The translations under genes and the position numbers were made by a program. 64,000 bases of DNA from ZYF759 sp046297455 (GTDB lineage Bacteria; Pseudomonadota; Alphaproteobacteria; Rhizobiales; Rhizobiaceae), in assembly GCA_046297455.1 (NCBI GenBank), contig JBKBIT010000020.1, forward strand, positions 11,471 through 75,470, written 5' to 3'. Position 1 is the stretch's first letter. Each line of letters starts with the position of its first letter. Under the pieces are notes generated by a model. The model was not told the DNA's origin. It did not search any database and saw only the letters and a list, made by a program, of their open reading frames with translations. Shown piece by piece: positions 49,939 to 60,116 of this stretch.

Positions 49939-50559
49939 ATGCTGACAGGACTAGAGGCGATCTTCTTCTATCTGTTCGCCTTTGTCGCGGTCGGGGCGGC
50001 ATTTATGGTGATTGCGTCGCGCAATCCCGTGCATTCGGTGCTGTACCTGATCCTGACCTTTTTCAACGCCGCCGCCTTGTTCCTGATGACGGGGGCGGAG
50101 TTCCTGGCGCTAATCCTGATCGTCGTTTATGTCGGCGCAGTGGCAGTGCTGTTCCTGTTCGTGGTCATGATGCTCGACGTGGACTTTGCCGGTCTGAAGA
50201 CGGGTGCCCTGCAATATGCGCCTGTCGGCGCGCTGGTCGGCATCATCCTGGCGGCGGAACTGATCATCGTCCTTGGCGGCTACACTTTCGCGCCTGAACT
50301 GGCGAGCGAGGTGGCGCGGCCGACGCCGCCGGCGGCCGAACGTCACAACACCGCAGCGCTCGGCGACATCCTCTATACGGACTACATCTACTTCTTCCAG
50401 ATTGCCGGACTGATCCTGCTTGTCGCGATGATCGGTGCCATCGTGCTGACGCTGCATCACAAGCCCGGCGTCAAGCGCCAGGACATCGCAGCCCAGGTGC
50501 GGCGCACGCCCGAAACGGCCATCGAGGTCCGCAAGGTCGAATCGGGCAAGGGACTTTGA
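49939..50559 (+). CDS. nuoJ: NADH-quinone oxidoreductase subunit J
   Basis: A 206-aa membrane subunit (ND6 type) with five helices. The core helix with the pi-bulge region reads EFLALILIVVYVGAVAVLFLFVVMML, as in other bacterial NuoJ. The C-terminal 40 residues (KPGVKRQDIAAQVRR) are cytoplasmic. Translation starts after GGGGGAA-type purines. The nuoK ATG lies three bases past its stop. Confidence 0.97.
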   Translation: MLTGLEAIFFYLFAFVAVGAAFMVIASRNPVHSVLYLILTFFNAAALFLMTGAEFLALILIVVYVGAVAVLFLFVVMMLDVDFAGLKTGALQYAPVGALVGIILAAELIIVLGGYTFAPELASEVARPTPPAAERHNTAALGDILYTDYIYFFQIAGLILLVAMIGAIVLTLHHKPGVKRQDIAAQVRRTPETAIEVRKVESGKGL

Positions 50560-50561
50560 GC

Positions 50562-50873
50562 ATGCTGACAGTCGGTATCTCCCACTATCTCACCGTTTCG
50601 GCGCTACTGTTTACGATCGGCGTGTTCGGGATCTTCCTCAACCGCCGCAACGTGATCGTCATCCTGATGTCGATCGAGCTGATCCTTCTGGCGGTGAACC
50701 TGAATTTCGTGGCGTTCTCGGCCGCGCTGGGCGATCTGGTCGGCCAGGTCTTCGCGCTGTTCGTGCTCACCGTTGCAGCCGCCGAAGCTGCTATCGGACT
50801 TGCGATCCTCGTCGTCTTCTTCCGCAACCGCGGGTCGATCGCTGTCGAAGACGTCAACATGATGAAGGGCTAG
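50562..50873 (+). CDS. nuoK: NADH-quinone oxidoreductase subunit K
   Basis: A 103-aa membrane subunit (ND4L type) with three helices. The conserved glutamates used in proton transfer are in MSIELILLAVNLNFVAF and TVAAAEAAIGLAILV. An in-frame TTG two codons earlier exists, but the ATG at 50562 gives the normal length. nuoL begins nine bases after the stop. Confidence 0.97.
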   Translation: MLTVGISHYLTVSALLFTIGVFGIFLNRRNVIVILMSIELILLAVNLNFVAFSAALGDLVGQVFALFVLTVAAAEAAIGLAILVVFFRNRGSIAVEDVNMMKG

Positions 50874-50882
50874 AGGGCAGCC

Positions 50883-52871
50883 ATGTACCACGCCATCGTC
50901 TTCCTCCCCCTTCTGGGCTTCCTGATCGCGGGCCTGTTTGGCCGCTCGATCGGTGCAAAGGCGTCGGAATACGTGACCTCGGGCCTGATGGTGATCGTCG
51001 CCATCCTGTCCTGGATCGCCTTCTTCTCCGTTGCCTTCGCCGATACGCAGGCCTTTTCCGTACCTGTGATGCGCTTCATCGAATCGGGCGACCTGCAGGC
51101 CGCATGGGCGCTGCGCATCGACACGCTGACCGTGGTCATGCTGGTCGTGGTCAACTCGGTCTCGGCCTTGGTGCATATCTATTCGATCGGCTACATGCAC
51201 CACGATCCGCATCGGCCGCGCTTCTTCGCCTATCTGTCGCTGTTCACCTTCGCCATGCTGATGCTGGTGACGTCCGACAACCTCGTCCAGCTCTTCTTTG
51301 GCTGGGAGGGCGTGGGCCTCGCCTCCTATCTGCTGATCGGCTTCTGGTACAAGAAGCCGTCCGCCAATGCCGCTGCGATGAAGGCCTTCATCGTCAATCG
51401 TGTCGGCGATTTCGGCTTCGCGCTCGGCATTTTCGGCGTCTACGTGATGTTCGGCTCGGTCAAGTTCGACGTCATCTTCGCCGAGGCCGGCGCGCTTGCC
51501 GCGACCTTTGCCGAGGGCGGCAATGGCGAGATCGTCATGAACTTCCTCGGCATGGCGCTCGACCAGTCGGGGGCGATGACTGCGATCTGCCTGCTGCTCT
51601 TGCTCGGCGCCATGGGCAAGTCGGCCCAGGTGCCGCTGCACACCTGGCTCCCCGACGCGATGGAAGGCCCGACCCCGGTTTCCGCGCTGATCCATGCTGC
51701 CACCATGGTGACTGCGGGCGTGTTCATGCTGGCCCGGCTGTCGCCGATCTTCGAACTTTCTGCCACTGCACTGATGGTTGTCGTCTTTGTGGGCGCCATC
51801 ACCGCCATTTTCGCCGCCAGTGTCGGCCTGGTCCAGAACGACATCAAGCGCGTCATCGCCTATTCGACCTGCTCCCAGCTTGGCTTCATGTTCGTGGCAC
51901 TGGGCACCGGTTTTTATGCGGCGGCGATCTTCCACCTGTTCACCCATGCCTTCTTCAAGGCGCTTCTGTTCCTTGGCGCCGGCTCGGTGATCCATGCCGT
52001 CTCCGACGAGCAGGACATGCGCCGCATGGGCGGGTTGCGCACGCTAATCCCCCGAACCTACTGGATGATGATCATCGGCACGATCGCGCTGACCGGCGTC
52101 GGCATTCCGCTGACCGTCATCGGCACCTCGGGCTTCTTCTCCAAGGACGCCATCGTGGAGGGCGCATTCGCCGCCGGCACCGGGATGGCAACCTTCGCCT
52201 TCGTCCTTCTGGTCGTGGCGGCCATCTTCACCAGCTTCTATTCCTGGCGGCTGATCTTCATGACCTTCCACGGCAAGCCGCGTGCCTCGGCCGACGTCAT
52301 GCATCACGTGCATGAATCGCCACCGGTCATGTTGGTGCCGCTCTACGTCCTGGCCGTGGGCTCGCTGTTCGCCGGCTTTGTCTTCAAGGATTTTTTCGTC
52401 GGCTACTACTATGACAGCTTCTGGAGCGGGGCGCTGTTCACGCTGCCGGATAACACCATCCTGGCCGAGTTCCACTATGTGCCGGTCTGGGTTGCGGCTT
52501 CGCCTTTTGCGGCCATGCTGGTCGGCTTCGCGCTGGCCTACGAATTCTACATCCGCAATCCGGAGCGGCCGAAGCGCCTGGCTCAGCAGCATCGCGGGCT
52601 TTATGCCTTCCTGCTCAACAAGTGGTATTTCGACGAGCTCTACGACTTCCTGTTCGTGCGGCCGGCGATGCGCCTTGGCCGGTTCCTGTGGAAGCAGGGC
52701 GATGGCTGGCTGATCGACGGGTTTGGCCCGGACGGCGTCTCGGCGCGCGTCCTCGACATGACCAACCGCATCGTCAAGCTGCAGACCGGTTATCTCTATC
52801 ACTATGCATTCGCGATGCTGATCGGCGTTGCCGCGCTCGTGACGTGGATGATGCTTGGGGGATTCTTTTAG
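50883..52871 (+). CDS. nuoL: NADH-quinone oxidoreductase subunit L
   Basis: A 662-aa antiporter-like subunit (ND5 type) at the distal end of the membrane arm. The discontinuous-helix glutamate motif GWEGVGLASYLLIGFWY, the lysine-bearing LLLLGAMGKSAQVPLHTWLP and the long amphipathic C-terminal helix region are present. It pumps protons during NADH oxidation. It lies within a packed run nuoK-L-M-N with gaps of four to ten bases. Confidence 0.98.
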   Translation: MYHAIVFLPLLGFLIAGLFGRSIGAKASEYVTSGLMVIVAILSWIAFFSVAFADTQAFSVPVMRFIESGDLQAAWALRIDTLTVVMLVVVNSVSALVHIYSIGYMHHDPHRPRFFAYLSLFTFAMLMLVTSDNLVQLFFGWEGVGLASYLLIGFWYKKPSANAAAMKAFIVNRVGDFGFALGIFGVYVMFGSVKFDVIFAEAGALAATFAEGGNGEIVMNFLGMALDQSGAMTAICLLLLLGAMGKSAQVPLHTWLPDAMEGPTPVSALIHAATMVTAGVFMLARLSPIFELSATALMVVVFVGAITAIFAASVGLVQNDIKRVIAYSTCSQLGFMFVALGTGFYAAAIFHLFTHAFFKALLFLGAGSVIHAVSDEQDMRRMGGLRTLIPRTYWMMIIGTIALTGVGIPLTVIGTSGFFSKDAIVEGAFAAGTGMATFAFVLLVVAAIFTSFYSWRLIFMTFHGKPRASADVMHHVHESPPVMLVPLYVLAVGSLFAGFVFKDFFVGYYYDSFWSGALFTLPDNTILAEFHYVPVWVAASPFAAMLVGFALAYEFYIRNPERPKRLAQQHRGLYAFLLNKWYFDELYDFLFVRPAMRLGRFLWKQGDGWLIDGFGPDGVSARVLDMTNRIVKLQTGYLYHYAFAMLIGVAALVTWMMLGGFF

Positions 52872-52874
52872 ACC

Positions 52875-54383
52875 ATGACCGATTGGCCCATTCTTTCCAC
52901 GGTCACGTTCCTGCCGCTGGTCGGCGCGTTCCTGATCCTTCTGATCCGGGACGACGGACCGGCCGCGCGCCGCAACATCCGCAATGTCGCGCTGCTGACG
53001 ACCGCCTTCACCTTCGTGCTGTCGCTCTTCATCTGGATCGGCTTCGACAACAACTATGCCGGTTTCCAGTTCGTGGAGAAGGTGGCCTGGCTCGACTCCG
53101 GCATCTCCTACCACATGGGTGTGGACGGCATTTCGATGCTGTTCGTCATTCTGACGACCTTCCTGATGCCGCTCTGCGTGCTTGCTTCGTGGGAGTCGGT
53201 GCAGACCCGCGTCAAGGAATACATGATCGCGTTCCTGATCCTGGAAACGCTCATGATCGGCGTCTTCTGCGCGCTCGACATCGTCCTCTTCTACGTGTTC
53301 TTCGAGGCCGGCCTCATCCCGATGTTCATCATCATCGGCGTGTGGGGCGGCAAGCGGCGCGTCTACGCCTCGTTCAAGTTCTTCCTCTACACGCTGCTCG
53401 GTTCGGTGCTGATGCTGCTCGCCATGATGGCGATGTTCTGGCAGGCCGGCACGACCGATATCCCGACCCTGCTGACGCATGATTTCCCGCAGGGCATGCA
53501 GTACTGGCTGTGGCTGGCCTTCTTCGCCTCCTTCGCCGTGAAGATGCCGATGTGGCCGGTCCATACCTGGCTGCCCGACGCCCACGTTGAGGCGCCGACG
53601 GCGGGTTCGGTGGTGCTCGCGGCGGTTCTTCTGAAGATGGGCGGCTACGGCTTCCTGCGCTTCTCTCTGCCAATGTTCCCGGACGCGTCGCTGTTCTTCC
53701 AGCCGCTGGTCTTTGCCCTGTCTGCAATCGCCATCGTCTACACCTCGCTGGTGGCGCTGATGCAGGAGGACATCAAGAAGCTGATCGCCTATTCGTCGGT
53801 CGCCCATATGGGCTTCGTGACCATGGGTATCTTTGCGCTCAACGTCGAGGGCATCCAGGGCGGCATCTTTCAGATGCTCTCCCACGGGCTGATCTCGGGC
53901 GCGCTGTTCCTGTGTGTTGGCGTCGTCTACGACCGCATGCACACCCGCGAGATCTCCGCCTATGGCGGCCTCGTCAACAACATGCCGATCTATGCCGTGG
54001 TCTTCCTGATCTTCACCATGGCCAATGTCGGCCTGCCGGGCACCTCGGGCTTCGTGGGCGAGTTCCTGACGCTGGTTGCCGTCTTCAAGGTCAATACCTG
54101 GGTGGCGCTGGTCGCCACCACGGGCGTCATCCTCTCGGCGGCTTACGCGCTCTGGCTCTACCGCCGCGTGGTCTTCGGCCCCCTGGTCAAGGAGGGGCTG
54201 AAGGGCCTCGCAGACCTCAACACGCGCGAAAAGGCCATCATCTATCCGCTGGTCCTGTTCGTGATCTTCTTCGGTGTCTACCCCGCGCCCGTCCTCGACG
54301 TGACGGCGGCCTCGGTGGACGCGCTGGTCAACAATGTGACGCTGTCGCTGGAAGGCGCCCGTAGCGCCGCCGTGCAGCCTTAG
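52875..54383 (+). CDS. nuoM: NADH-quinone oxidoreductase subunit M
   Basis: A 502-aa antiporter-like proton-pumping subunit (ND4 type), about 14 helices. The glutamate motif FFEAGLIPMFIIIGVWGG and the channel lysine in VKMPMWPVHTWLPDAHVEAP are intact, as is EDIKKLIAYSSVAHMGF. It starts three bases after the nuoL stop. Confidence 0.98.
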   Translation: MTDWPILSTVTFLPLVGAFLILLIRDDGPAARRNIRNVALLTTAFTFVLSLFIWIGFDNNYAGFQFVEKVAWLDSGISYHMGVDGISMLFVILTTFLMPLCVLASWESVQTRVKEYMIAFLILETLMIGVFCALDIVLFYVFFEAGLIPMFIIIGVWGGKRRVYASFKFFLYTLLGSVLMLLAMMAMFWQAGTTDIPTLLTHDFPQGMQYWLWLAFFASFAVKMPMWPVHTWLPDAHVEAPTAGSVVLAAVLLKMGGYGFLRFSLPMFPDASLFFQPLVFALSAIAIVYTSLVALMQEDIKKLIAYSSVAHMGFVTMGIFALNVEGIQGGIFQMLSHGLISGALFLCVGVVYDRMHTREISAYGGLVNNMPIYAVVFLIFTMANVGLPGTSGFVGEFLTLVAVFKVNTWVALVATTGVILSAAYALWLYRRVVFGPLVKEGLKGLADLNTREKAIIYPLVLFVIFFGVYPAPVLDVTAASVDALVNNVTLSLEGARSAAVQP

Positions 54384-54393
54384 GATCGGTCTC

Positions 54394-55833
54394 ATGACGA
54401 CGGCAGAACTCCAATCGAGCCTGATACTGGCGACGCCCGAACTCATCCTGGCAGTTGCCTCGATGGTCTTGCTGATGGTCGGCGTCTTCTCCGGCAAGCG
54501 CGCCAACACACTGGTTACCGGGTTGGCGGTTGCCGTACTGATCGGCACCGGCGCCTGGGTGCTGCTCCTGTCCGGCGACGGTCAGGCTTTCGGCGGCGCC
54601 TTCGTCAACGATCCTTTCGCCAGGCTGTTCAAGGTGCTGGTGCTGATCGGATCGGTGGTGACGCTCGTCATGTCGGTCGGCTTTGCCAAGGCGGAGAAAT
54701 TCGACAAGTTCGAGTACCCGGTCCTGATCATGCTCGCCACGCTCGGCATGCTGTTGATGATCTCGGCCAACGACATGATCTCGCTCTATCTCGGGCTCGA
54801 ACTGTCGTCGCTCGCGCTCTACGTCGTGGCCGCCATCAATCGTGACAATGTCCGCTCCACCGAAGCGGGCCTGAAATACTTCATCCTCGGTGCGCTCTCC
54901 TCGGGCATGATGCTCTACGGCATGTCGCTGGTCTACGGCTTCACCGGCAACACCGGCTTCGATGCCATCGCGGCCGCGCTCACCGGTGGGGAGCGTCAGC
55001 TCGGTCTCGTGTTCGGTCTGGTCTTCGTGATTGCCGGCCTTGCCTTCAAGATTTCGGCGGTGCCGTTCCACATGTGGACGCCAGACGTCTATGAAGGCGC
55101 GCCGACGCCTGTGACCGCCTTCTTCGCCGCAGCACCCAAGCTGGCGGCCATGGCGCTGCTGGTCCGTGTCACGATGGGCGCGTTCGAGCCGATCACACCC
55201 GACTGGCAGCAGATCGTGGTCTTCATCTCGATTGCCTCGATGATCCTCGGTGCCTTCGCCGCCATCGGTCAGACCAACATCAAGCGGCTGATGGCCTACT
55301 CGTCGATCGCGCATATGGGCTTTGCGCTGGTCGGCCTTGCGGCCGGCACCCAGGAAGGTGTGCGCGGCGTCATCATCTACATGCTGATCTACCTGGCCAT
55401 GACGCTCGGTACCTTTGCCGTCATCCTGGCGATGCGCCGGCGCGAGGGCAATGTCGAGCAGATCGACGATCTGTCGGGCCTGGCCGAGACCAGCCCAATG
55501 ATGGCGACGCTGATGACGGTGCTGATGTTCTCGCTGGCCGGCATTCCGCCGCTCGCCGGTTTCTGGGGAAAGTGGTACGTCTTCCTCGCCGCGATCAACG
55601 CGGAGCTCTACGCGCTCGCCATCATCGGCGTTCTCGCCTCCGTGGTCGGCGCCTACTACTATCTGCGCATCATCAAGATTATGTGGTTCGACAAGCCCGC
55701 AGTCGCCTTCGAGCCGATGGCGGGCGAACTGCGCCTCGTTCTTGGCGCCTCCGGCATCTTCGTGCTCTTCTACGTGCTGGTGGGCGGTCCGATCGCCGCG
55801 ATTGCGGAAACCGCTGCCCGAACCTTCTTCTGA
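54394..55833 (+). CDS. nuoN: NADH-quinone oxidoreductase subunit N
   Basis: A 479-aa antiporter-like subunit (ND2 type), last of the 14 nuo genes. YLGLELSSLALYVVAAINR supplies the conserved glutamate, and FKISAVPFHMWTPDVYEGAP and TNIKRLMAYSSIAHMGFALVG are typical. birA begins nine bases after the stop, so the transcript probably continues. Confidence 0.98.
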   Translation: MTTAELQSSLILATPELILAVASMVLLMVGVFSGKRANTLVTGLAVAVLIGTGAWVLLLSGDGQAFGGAFVNDPFARLFKVLVLIGSVVTLVMSVGFAKAEKFDKFEYPVLIMLATLGMLLMISANDMISLYLGLELSSLALYVVAAINRDNVRSTEAGLKYFILGALSSGMMLYGMSLVYGFTGNTGFDAIAAALTGGERQLGLVFGLVFVIAGLAFKISAVPFHMWTPDVYEGAPTPVTAFFAAAPKLAAMALLVRVTMGAFEPITPDWQQIVVFISIASMILGAFAAIGQTNIKRLMAYSSIAHMGFALVGLAAGTQEGVRGVIIYMLIYLAMTLGTFAVILAMRRREGNVEQIDDLSGLAETSPMMATLMTVLMFSLAGIPPLAGFWGKWYVFLAAINAELYALAIIGVLASVVGAYYYLRIIKIMWFDKPAVAFEPMAGELRLVLGASGIFVLFYVLVGGPIAAIAETAARTFF

Positions 55834-55842
55834 CGCGGCGCG

Positions 55843-56670
55843 ATGGGGTTTTCACTAGCGCTGCGCGCCATCCAGCAGGGATATGCCCTTCAAGCCTTTG
55901 ACGCGGTTGGTTCGACCAATGCCGTAGCCCTGGAGCAGGCCGGCGCTGGCACCGAGGAACCGTGCTGGTTCGTCACCGACAACCAGACCGAGGGCAGGGG
56001 GCGGCGCGGCCGGGCCTGGCAGGATGGCAATGGAAATCTGGCCGCCACGCTTCTCCTTGTAACCGACGAAAAGCCGGGTCGGGCTGCCACGCTCGGTTTC
56101 GTGGCCGGCGTGGCGCTGGCCGAGGCGCTGGCGGCGCTTATGCCCGAGGGAGGCATAAGGGTCGGCGTTGACGGCGCCGACATTGCGGACGGTGGGCGAC
56201 TGGTTCTGAAATGGCCCAACGATCTGCTGTTCGATGGCGGCAAATTGTCGGGAATTCTGCTCGAATCGCGCCTGATGTCCGATGGCAGGCTTGCACTCGC
56301 CATCGGCATCGGCGTCAATGTGGTCAGCCATCCGGAAGGGCTGCCCTATCCGGCAACATCGCTGCGGCGTCTTGGCGCGGCCTGCAGTGCGGCTGATGTG
56401 TTCCTGGCGCTTTCGGATGCTTGGGCCTCGGCCTATGAGGTCTGGAAGTCGCCTGGAGGCGTTGCCGAGATCAGGCGGCGTTGGCTGGCCGGAGCGGCGG
56501 CGGCGGGCACGCCCGTGGCCGTCAATCTGGGCGGACGCGTGCTGAACGGTACGTTTGAGACGATCGATGCGGACTGCCGCTTTGTCATCCGTACTGCGGA
56601 TGGGTCGATCGAGACGATTGCGGTCGGCGATGTGCATTTCGGCGCCGTCGCGACTGCAGCCGCGGTCTGA
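55843..56670 (+). CDS. birA: Biotin--[acetyl-CoA-carboxylase] ligase
   Basis: A 275-aa biotin protein ligase that attaches biotin to carboxylase carrier proteins. Biotin-AMP-binding segments are TDNQTEGRGRRGRAWQDGN, VLKWPNDLLFDGGKLSGILLE and GIGVNV. The N-terminal helix-turn-helix of E. coli BirA is absent, so it is a ligase without repressor activity. It follows nuoN in a common Rhizobiales arrangement. Confidence 0.94.
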   Translation: MGFSLALRAIQQGYALQAFDAVGSTNAVALEQAGAGTEEPCWFVTDNQTEGRGRRGRAWQDGNGNLAATLLLVTDEKPGRAATLGFVAGVALAEALAALMPEGGIRVGVDGADIADGGRLVLKWPNDLLFDGGKLSGILLESRLMSDGRLALAIGIGVNVVSHPEGLPYPATSLRRLGAACSAADVFLALSDAWASAYEVWKSPGGVAEIRRRWLAGAAAAGTPVAVNLGGRVLNGTFETIDADCRFVIRTADGSIETIAVGDVHFGAVATAAAV

Positions 56671-56686
56671 AGGAAAGCGAGGGACG

Positions 56687-58354
56687 ATGTCGCGCAAGGA
56701 CGATTCACAGCTGGTGTTCTGCCCATTGGGCGGTGTCGGCGAGATCGGGATGAATTTCGCGCTCTACGGCTTCGGCCCGGCTCATTCGCGGACCTGGATG
56801 ATCGTCGATTGCGGCGTGACCTTTCCCGATCTGACCCTGCCGGGCGTCGATCTCGTCCTGCCCGATACCCGCTTCATCGAGGAGCATCTGGACAAGCTCG
56901 CCGGCATCGTCATCACGCATGCCCACGAAGACCATTATGGTGCGTTGTTGGACCTGTGGCCGCGGCTGAAAGCGCCCGTCTGGATGACGCCGTTCGCCGC
57001 CGGCATGCTCGCCTCCAAGCGTGAGGGCGAGGCCGGTGCACCGAAAGTCCCGGTCAATATCTACAAGGCCGGCGACCGTTTCTCCGTGGGGCCTTTCGAG
57101 ATAGAGGCGATTGCAGTCACGCACTCCATCCCCGAGCCCGTTTCGCTCGCGATCCGAACCCCGCTGGGCACGCTGCTGCATACCGGGGACTGGAAGATAG
57201 ATCCCGAGCCCGAGATCGGGCCGTTGACCGACGAGGCAAGGTTCCGCGCCATCGGCGACGAGGGCGTGCTGGCAATGATGTGCGATTCGACCAATGCGCT
57301 CCGCGAAGGCGAGTCGCCATCGGAAATGGCGGTCAGCCGCGGTCTGCGCGAAGTCATCGAGGCGGCGAAACACCGCGTTGTGGTCACGACCTTTTCGTCC
57401 AATGTCGGGCGTATCCGCTCCATCGCCGAGGCCGCGCGGGATGCGGGACGCCAGGTGCTGGTGCTGGGCCGCTCCATGCATCGTGTCATCGCGGTGGCGG
57501 AGGAGCTCGGCTATCTCGAAGACCTGCCGCCTTTCCTGGCAGAGTCCGATTACGGCTACATTCCGCGCGAGAATGTTGTCGTGCTGTGCACCGGCAGCCA
57601 GGGTGAGGGCAGGGCGGCGCTTGCCAAGCTGGCCCGCGACGAGATGCGCGACATTGCACTGGCGGCAGGCGATACGGTCGTCTTTTCCTCGCGTGTCATC
57701 CCCGGCAACGAGACCGCGATCCTCGACATCAAGAACCGGCTGATCGACCGCGAAATCAACGTCATAGAGGACACAGACGCCCTTATTCACGTCTCAGGCC
57801 ATCCCCGCAGGATCGAACTCAAGCAGATGTATGAATGGGTGCGCCCGCATGTTCTGGTGCCGGTTCATGGCGAGGCTGCCCATCTGGCCGGCCAGGCGGA
57901 GTTGGCGCGCCAATGCGGCATTCCTCGCCCGATCCAGGTTCGCAACGGCGACATGCTGTTGCTGGCGCCCGGCGATCCGCGCATCCTCGATCAGGTTCCC
58001 TTCGGCCGCATCTTCAAGGACGGCAAGCTGATCGGGACGGACGAGGCAATCGGTGTGCGCGACCGCCGACGGCTGTCCTTTGCCGGCCATGTTGCCGTCA
58101 ATGTCGTGCTCGATGATCGCTACCAGCTTGAAGGCGATCCTGATCTGGTCGCCATCGGGCTGCCCAGTGTCGATGAGCGCGGCGAGGATCTGGAAGATCT
58201 CATGCTGGAAGCAGCCATTGGCGCTGTAGAGAGCATTCCCCGCGCGCGGCGCAAGGACCTGGACCTCGTGTCGGAAGCGGTCCGTCGCGCCGTGCGGGCT
58301 GCTGCAAACGACGCCTGGGGCAAGAAACCCATCGTGACGGTTTTCGTCACCTGA
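56687..58354 (+). CDS. rnj: Ribonuclease J
   Basis: A 555-aa metallo-beta-lactamase/beta-CASP ribonuclease with 5' exonuclease and endonuclease activity on mRNA and rRNA. The metal site is HAHEDH (His78 to His83), with later ligands in LHTGDWKID and HVSGHPRR. The beta-CASP region contains VVVTTFSSNVGRIRSI and CTGSQGEGRAAL. The ATG at 56687 follows AAGCGAGGGA; the longer frame belongs to birA in another phase. Confidence 0.96.
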   Translation: MSRKDDSQLVFCPLGGVGEIGMNFALYGFGPAHSRTWMIVDCGVTFPDLTLPGVDLVLPDTRFIEEHLDKLAGIVITHAHEDHYGALLDLWPRLKAPVWMTPFAAGMLASKREGEAGAPKVPVNIYKAGDRFSVGPFEIEAIAVTHSIPEPVSLAIRTPLGTLLHTGDWKIDPEPEIGPLTDEARFRAIGDEGVLAMMCDSTNALREGESPSEMAVSRGLREVIEAAKHRVVVTTFSSNVGRIRSIAEAARDAGRQVLVLGRSMHRVIAVAEELGYLEDLPPFLAESDYGYIPRENVVVLCTGSQGEGRAALAKLARDEMRDIALAAGDTVVFSSRVIPGNETAILDIKNRLIDREINVIEDTDALIHVSGHPRRIELKQMYEWVRPHVLVPVHGEAAHLAGQAELARQCGIPRPIQVRNGDMLLLAPGDPRILDQVPFGRIFKDGKLIGTDEAIGVRDRRRLSFAGHVAVNVVLDDRYQLEGDPDLVAIGLPSVDERGEDLEDLMLEAAIGAVESIPRARRKDLDLVSEAVRRAVRAAANDAWGKKPIVTVFVT

Positions 58355-58367
58355 TCAGGAGGGACGC

Positions 58368-58772
<405 letters not shown>

Positions 58773-58788
58773 ACGAGGTTACGCAATC

Positions 58789-59061
58789 ATGTTGAACGCC
58801 CTATCGGCATTTGCCGTGTTTTTCGTGGTCTGGTGGCTGGTACTGTTTGCCGTGCTGCCGTTCGGCGTGCGTACTCAGGAAGAAAGCAGCGATGTGACGC
58901 TTGGCACGACCGAGAGCGCACCGAGCCTTCCACGGATGGGGCGGGCGCTTCTGGTCACCACACTGATCAGCCTGGCTCTGGTCGGTGTCTATTACGGGAT
59001 CACGTCGGGCCTTGGCTACGATTTCGACGACATTCCCGTCTTCGTGCCGGACTTCCGCTGA
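58789..59061 (+). CDS. DUF1467 membrane protein
   Basis: A 90-aa protein with two membrane helices: ALSAFAVFFVVWWLVLFAVL (about 4-23) and LLVTTLISLALVGVYYGIT (about 54-72). The conserved PFGVRTQEE after the first helix identifies DUF1467, a small alphaproteobacterial family of unknown function. The order rnj-mce-DUF1467 is conserved in Rhizobiales as I recall. Confidence 0.9.
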   Translation: MLNALSAFAVFFVVWWLVLFAVLPFGVRTQEESSDVTLGTTESAPSLPRMGRALLVTTLISLALVGVYYGITSGLGYDFDDIPVFVPDFR

Positions 59062-59064
59062 CCA

Positions 59065-59949
59065 TCAATCCGTCCGGAGGGAGTGTCCCAGACGCCCTGC
59101 AAGGTCCTGGACATACTGCCAGGCCACGCGCCCCGAGCGACTGCCGCGCGTCGTTGCCCATTCGAGCGCGTCGCGGCGAAGTTCTTCGGCCTCGACCTTG
59201 ATCCGATAGTGGCGCGCATAGGCCTCGACGATTTCCAGAAAGTCGTCCTGGGAGCATTTGTGGAACCCGAGCCAGAGGCCGAAACGGTCCGACAACGACA
59301 CCTTTTCCTCAACCGCTTCGGAAGGGTTGATTGCCGTCGAGCGCTCGTTCTCGATCATGTCGCGCGGCAGAAGGTGCCGCCGGTTGGATGTGGCATAGAA
59401 GATCACGTTCTCCGGCCGGCCTTCGACCCCTCCCTCCAGCGCCGCCTTGAGAGACTTGTAGGACGTGTCGTCCTGATCGAAGGACAGGTCGTCGCAAAAC
59501 AGAATAAAGCGGAATTCCGCCTTCTTCAGGATGGTCAGAAGCGCGGGCAGGGTGTGGATGTCCTCGCGGTGAATCTCGACCAGCTTGAGAGGCGCCCGTC
59601 CTTCTTCCTGCTTTGCGTTGACCGCTGCATGCGCCGCCTTGACGAGGCTCGATTTACCCATCCCGCGCGCGCCCCATAAAAGCGCGTTGTTGGCCGGCAG
59701 TCCGTCGGCAAAACGTCTGGTGTTGTCGAGCAGTATGTCACGAACCCGGTCGATACCCTTTATCAGTTCGAAGGCTACTCGATTGACTTTCGGTACCGGC
59801 GTAAGGGTGGCGGTCTCCGCGGCCCACACGAAGCAATCGGCTGCGTCGAGATCGCTGGCTGGCTGCTGTGGCGGCGACAGCTTCGTCACCGCCTCGATCA
59901 GCCGTTCGAGCTTGTCGTTCAGGGCCTCGATGGCTGCGGCATCATTCAT
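59065..59949 (-). CDS. AAA-type ATPase, DUF815 family
   Basis: A 294-aa P-loop ATPase. Walker A is GARGMGKSS (about 93-101), Walker B FILFCDDLSFD, and the arginine/sensor region includes YATSNRRHLLPRDM and LSDRFGLWLGFHKC. DUF815 proteins are widespread, of unknown function, and have no export signal. The gene is on the opposite strand, its 3' end four bases from DUF1467, and diverges from yajC. Confidence 0.92.
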   Translation of the reverse strand: MNDAAAIEALNDKLERLIEAVTKLSPPQQPASDLDAADCFVWAAETATLTPVPKVNRVAFELIKGIDRVRDILLDNTRRFADGLPANNALLWGARGMGKSSLVKAAHAAVNAKQEEGRAPLKLVEIHREDIHTLPALLTILKKAEFRFILFCDDLSFDQDDTSYKSLKAALEGGVEGRPENVIFYATSNRRHLLPRDMIENERSTAINPSEAVEEKVSLSDRFGLWLGFHKCSQDDFLEIVEAYARHYRIKVEAEELRRDALEWATTRGSRSGRVAWQYVQDLAGRLGHSLRTD

Positions 59950-60116
59950 CGCCCAAAATCTCCTCTCACCGGTCAGCCCAGCGCTCTAACACGGTCGATT
60001 GTGGCCGAAAAGCGTCGCTGTCGCGGTTGCATTGGGGGGCCAACTGCTTATATTCCGCCGAACTTTGGCCGACGCGGCCATCGCCGCTAGATCATGCCCA
60101 TTTCCAGGAGAATTCC

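Noticed and set aside
52044..54548. 834-codon open frame on the minus strand across nuoL-nuoM
   Set aside because: Antisense to two conserved antiporter-like subunits; the translation is a low-complexity His/Asp/Arg/Glu string with no recognisable family.
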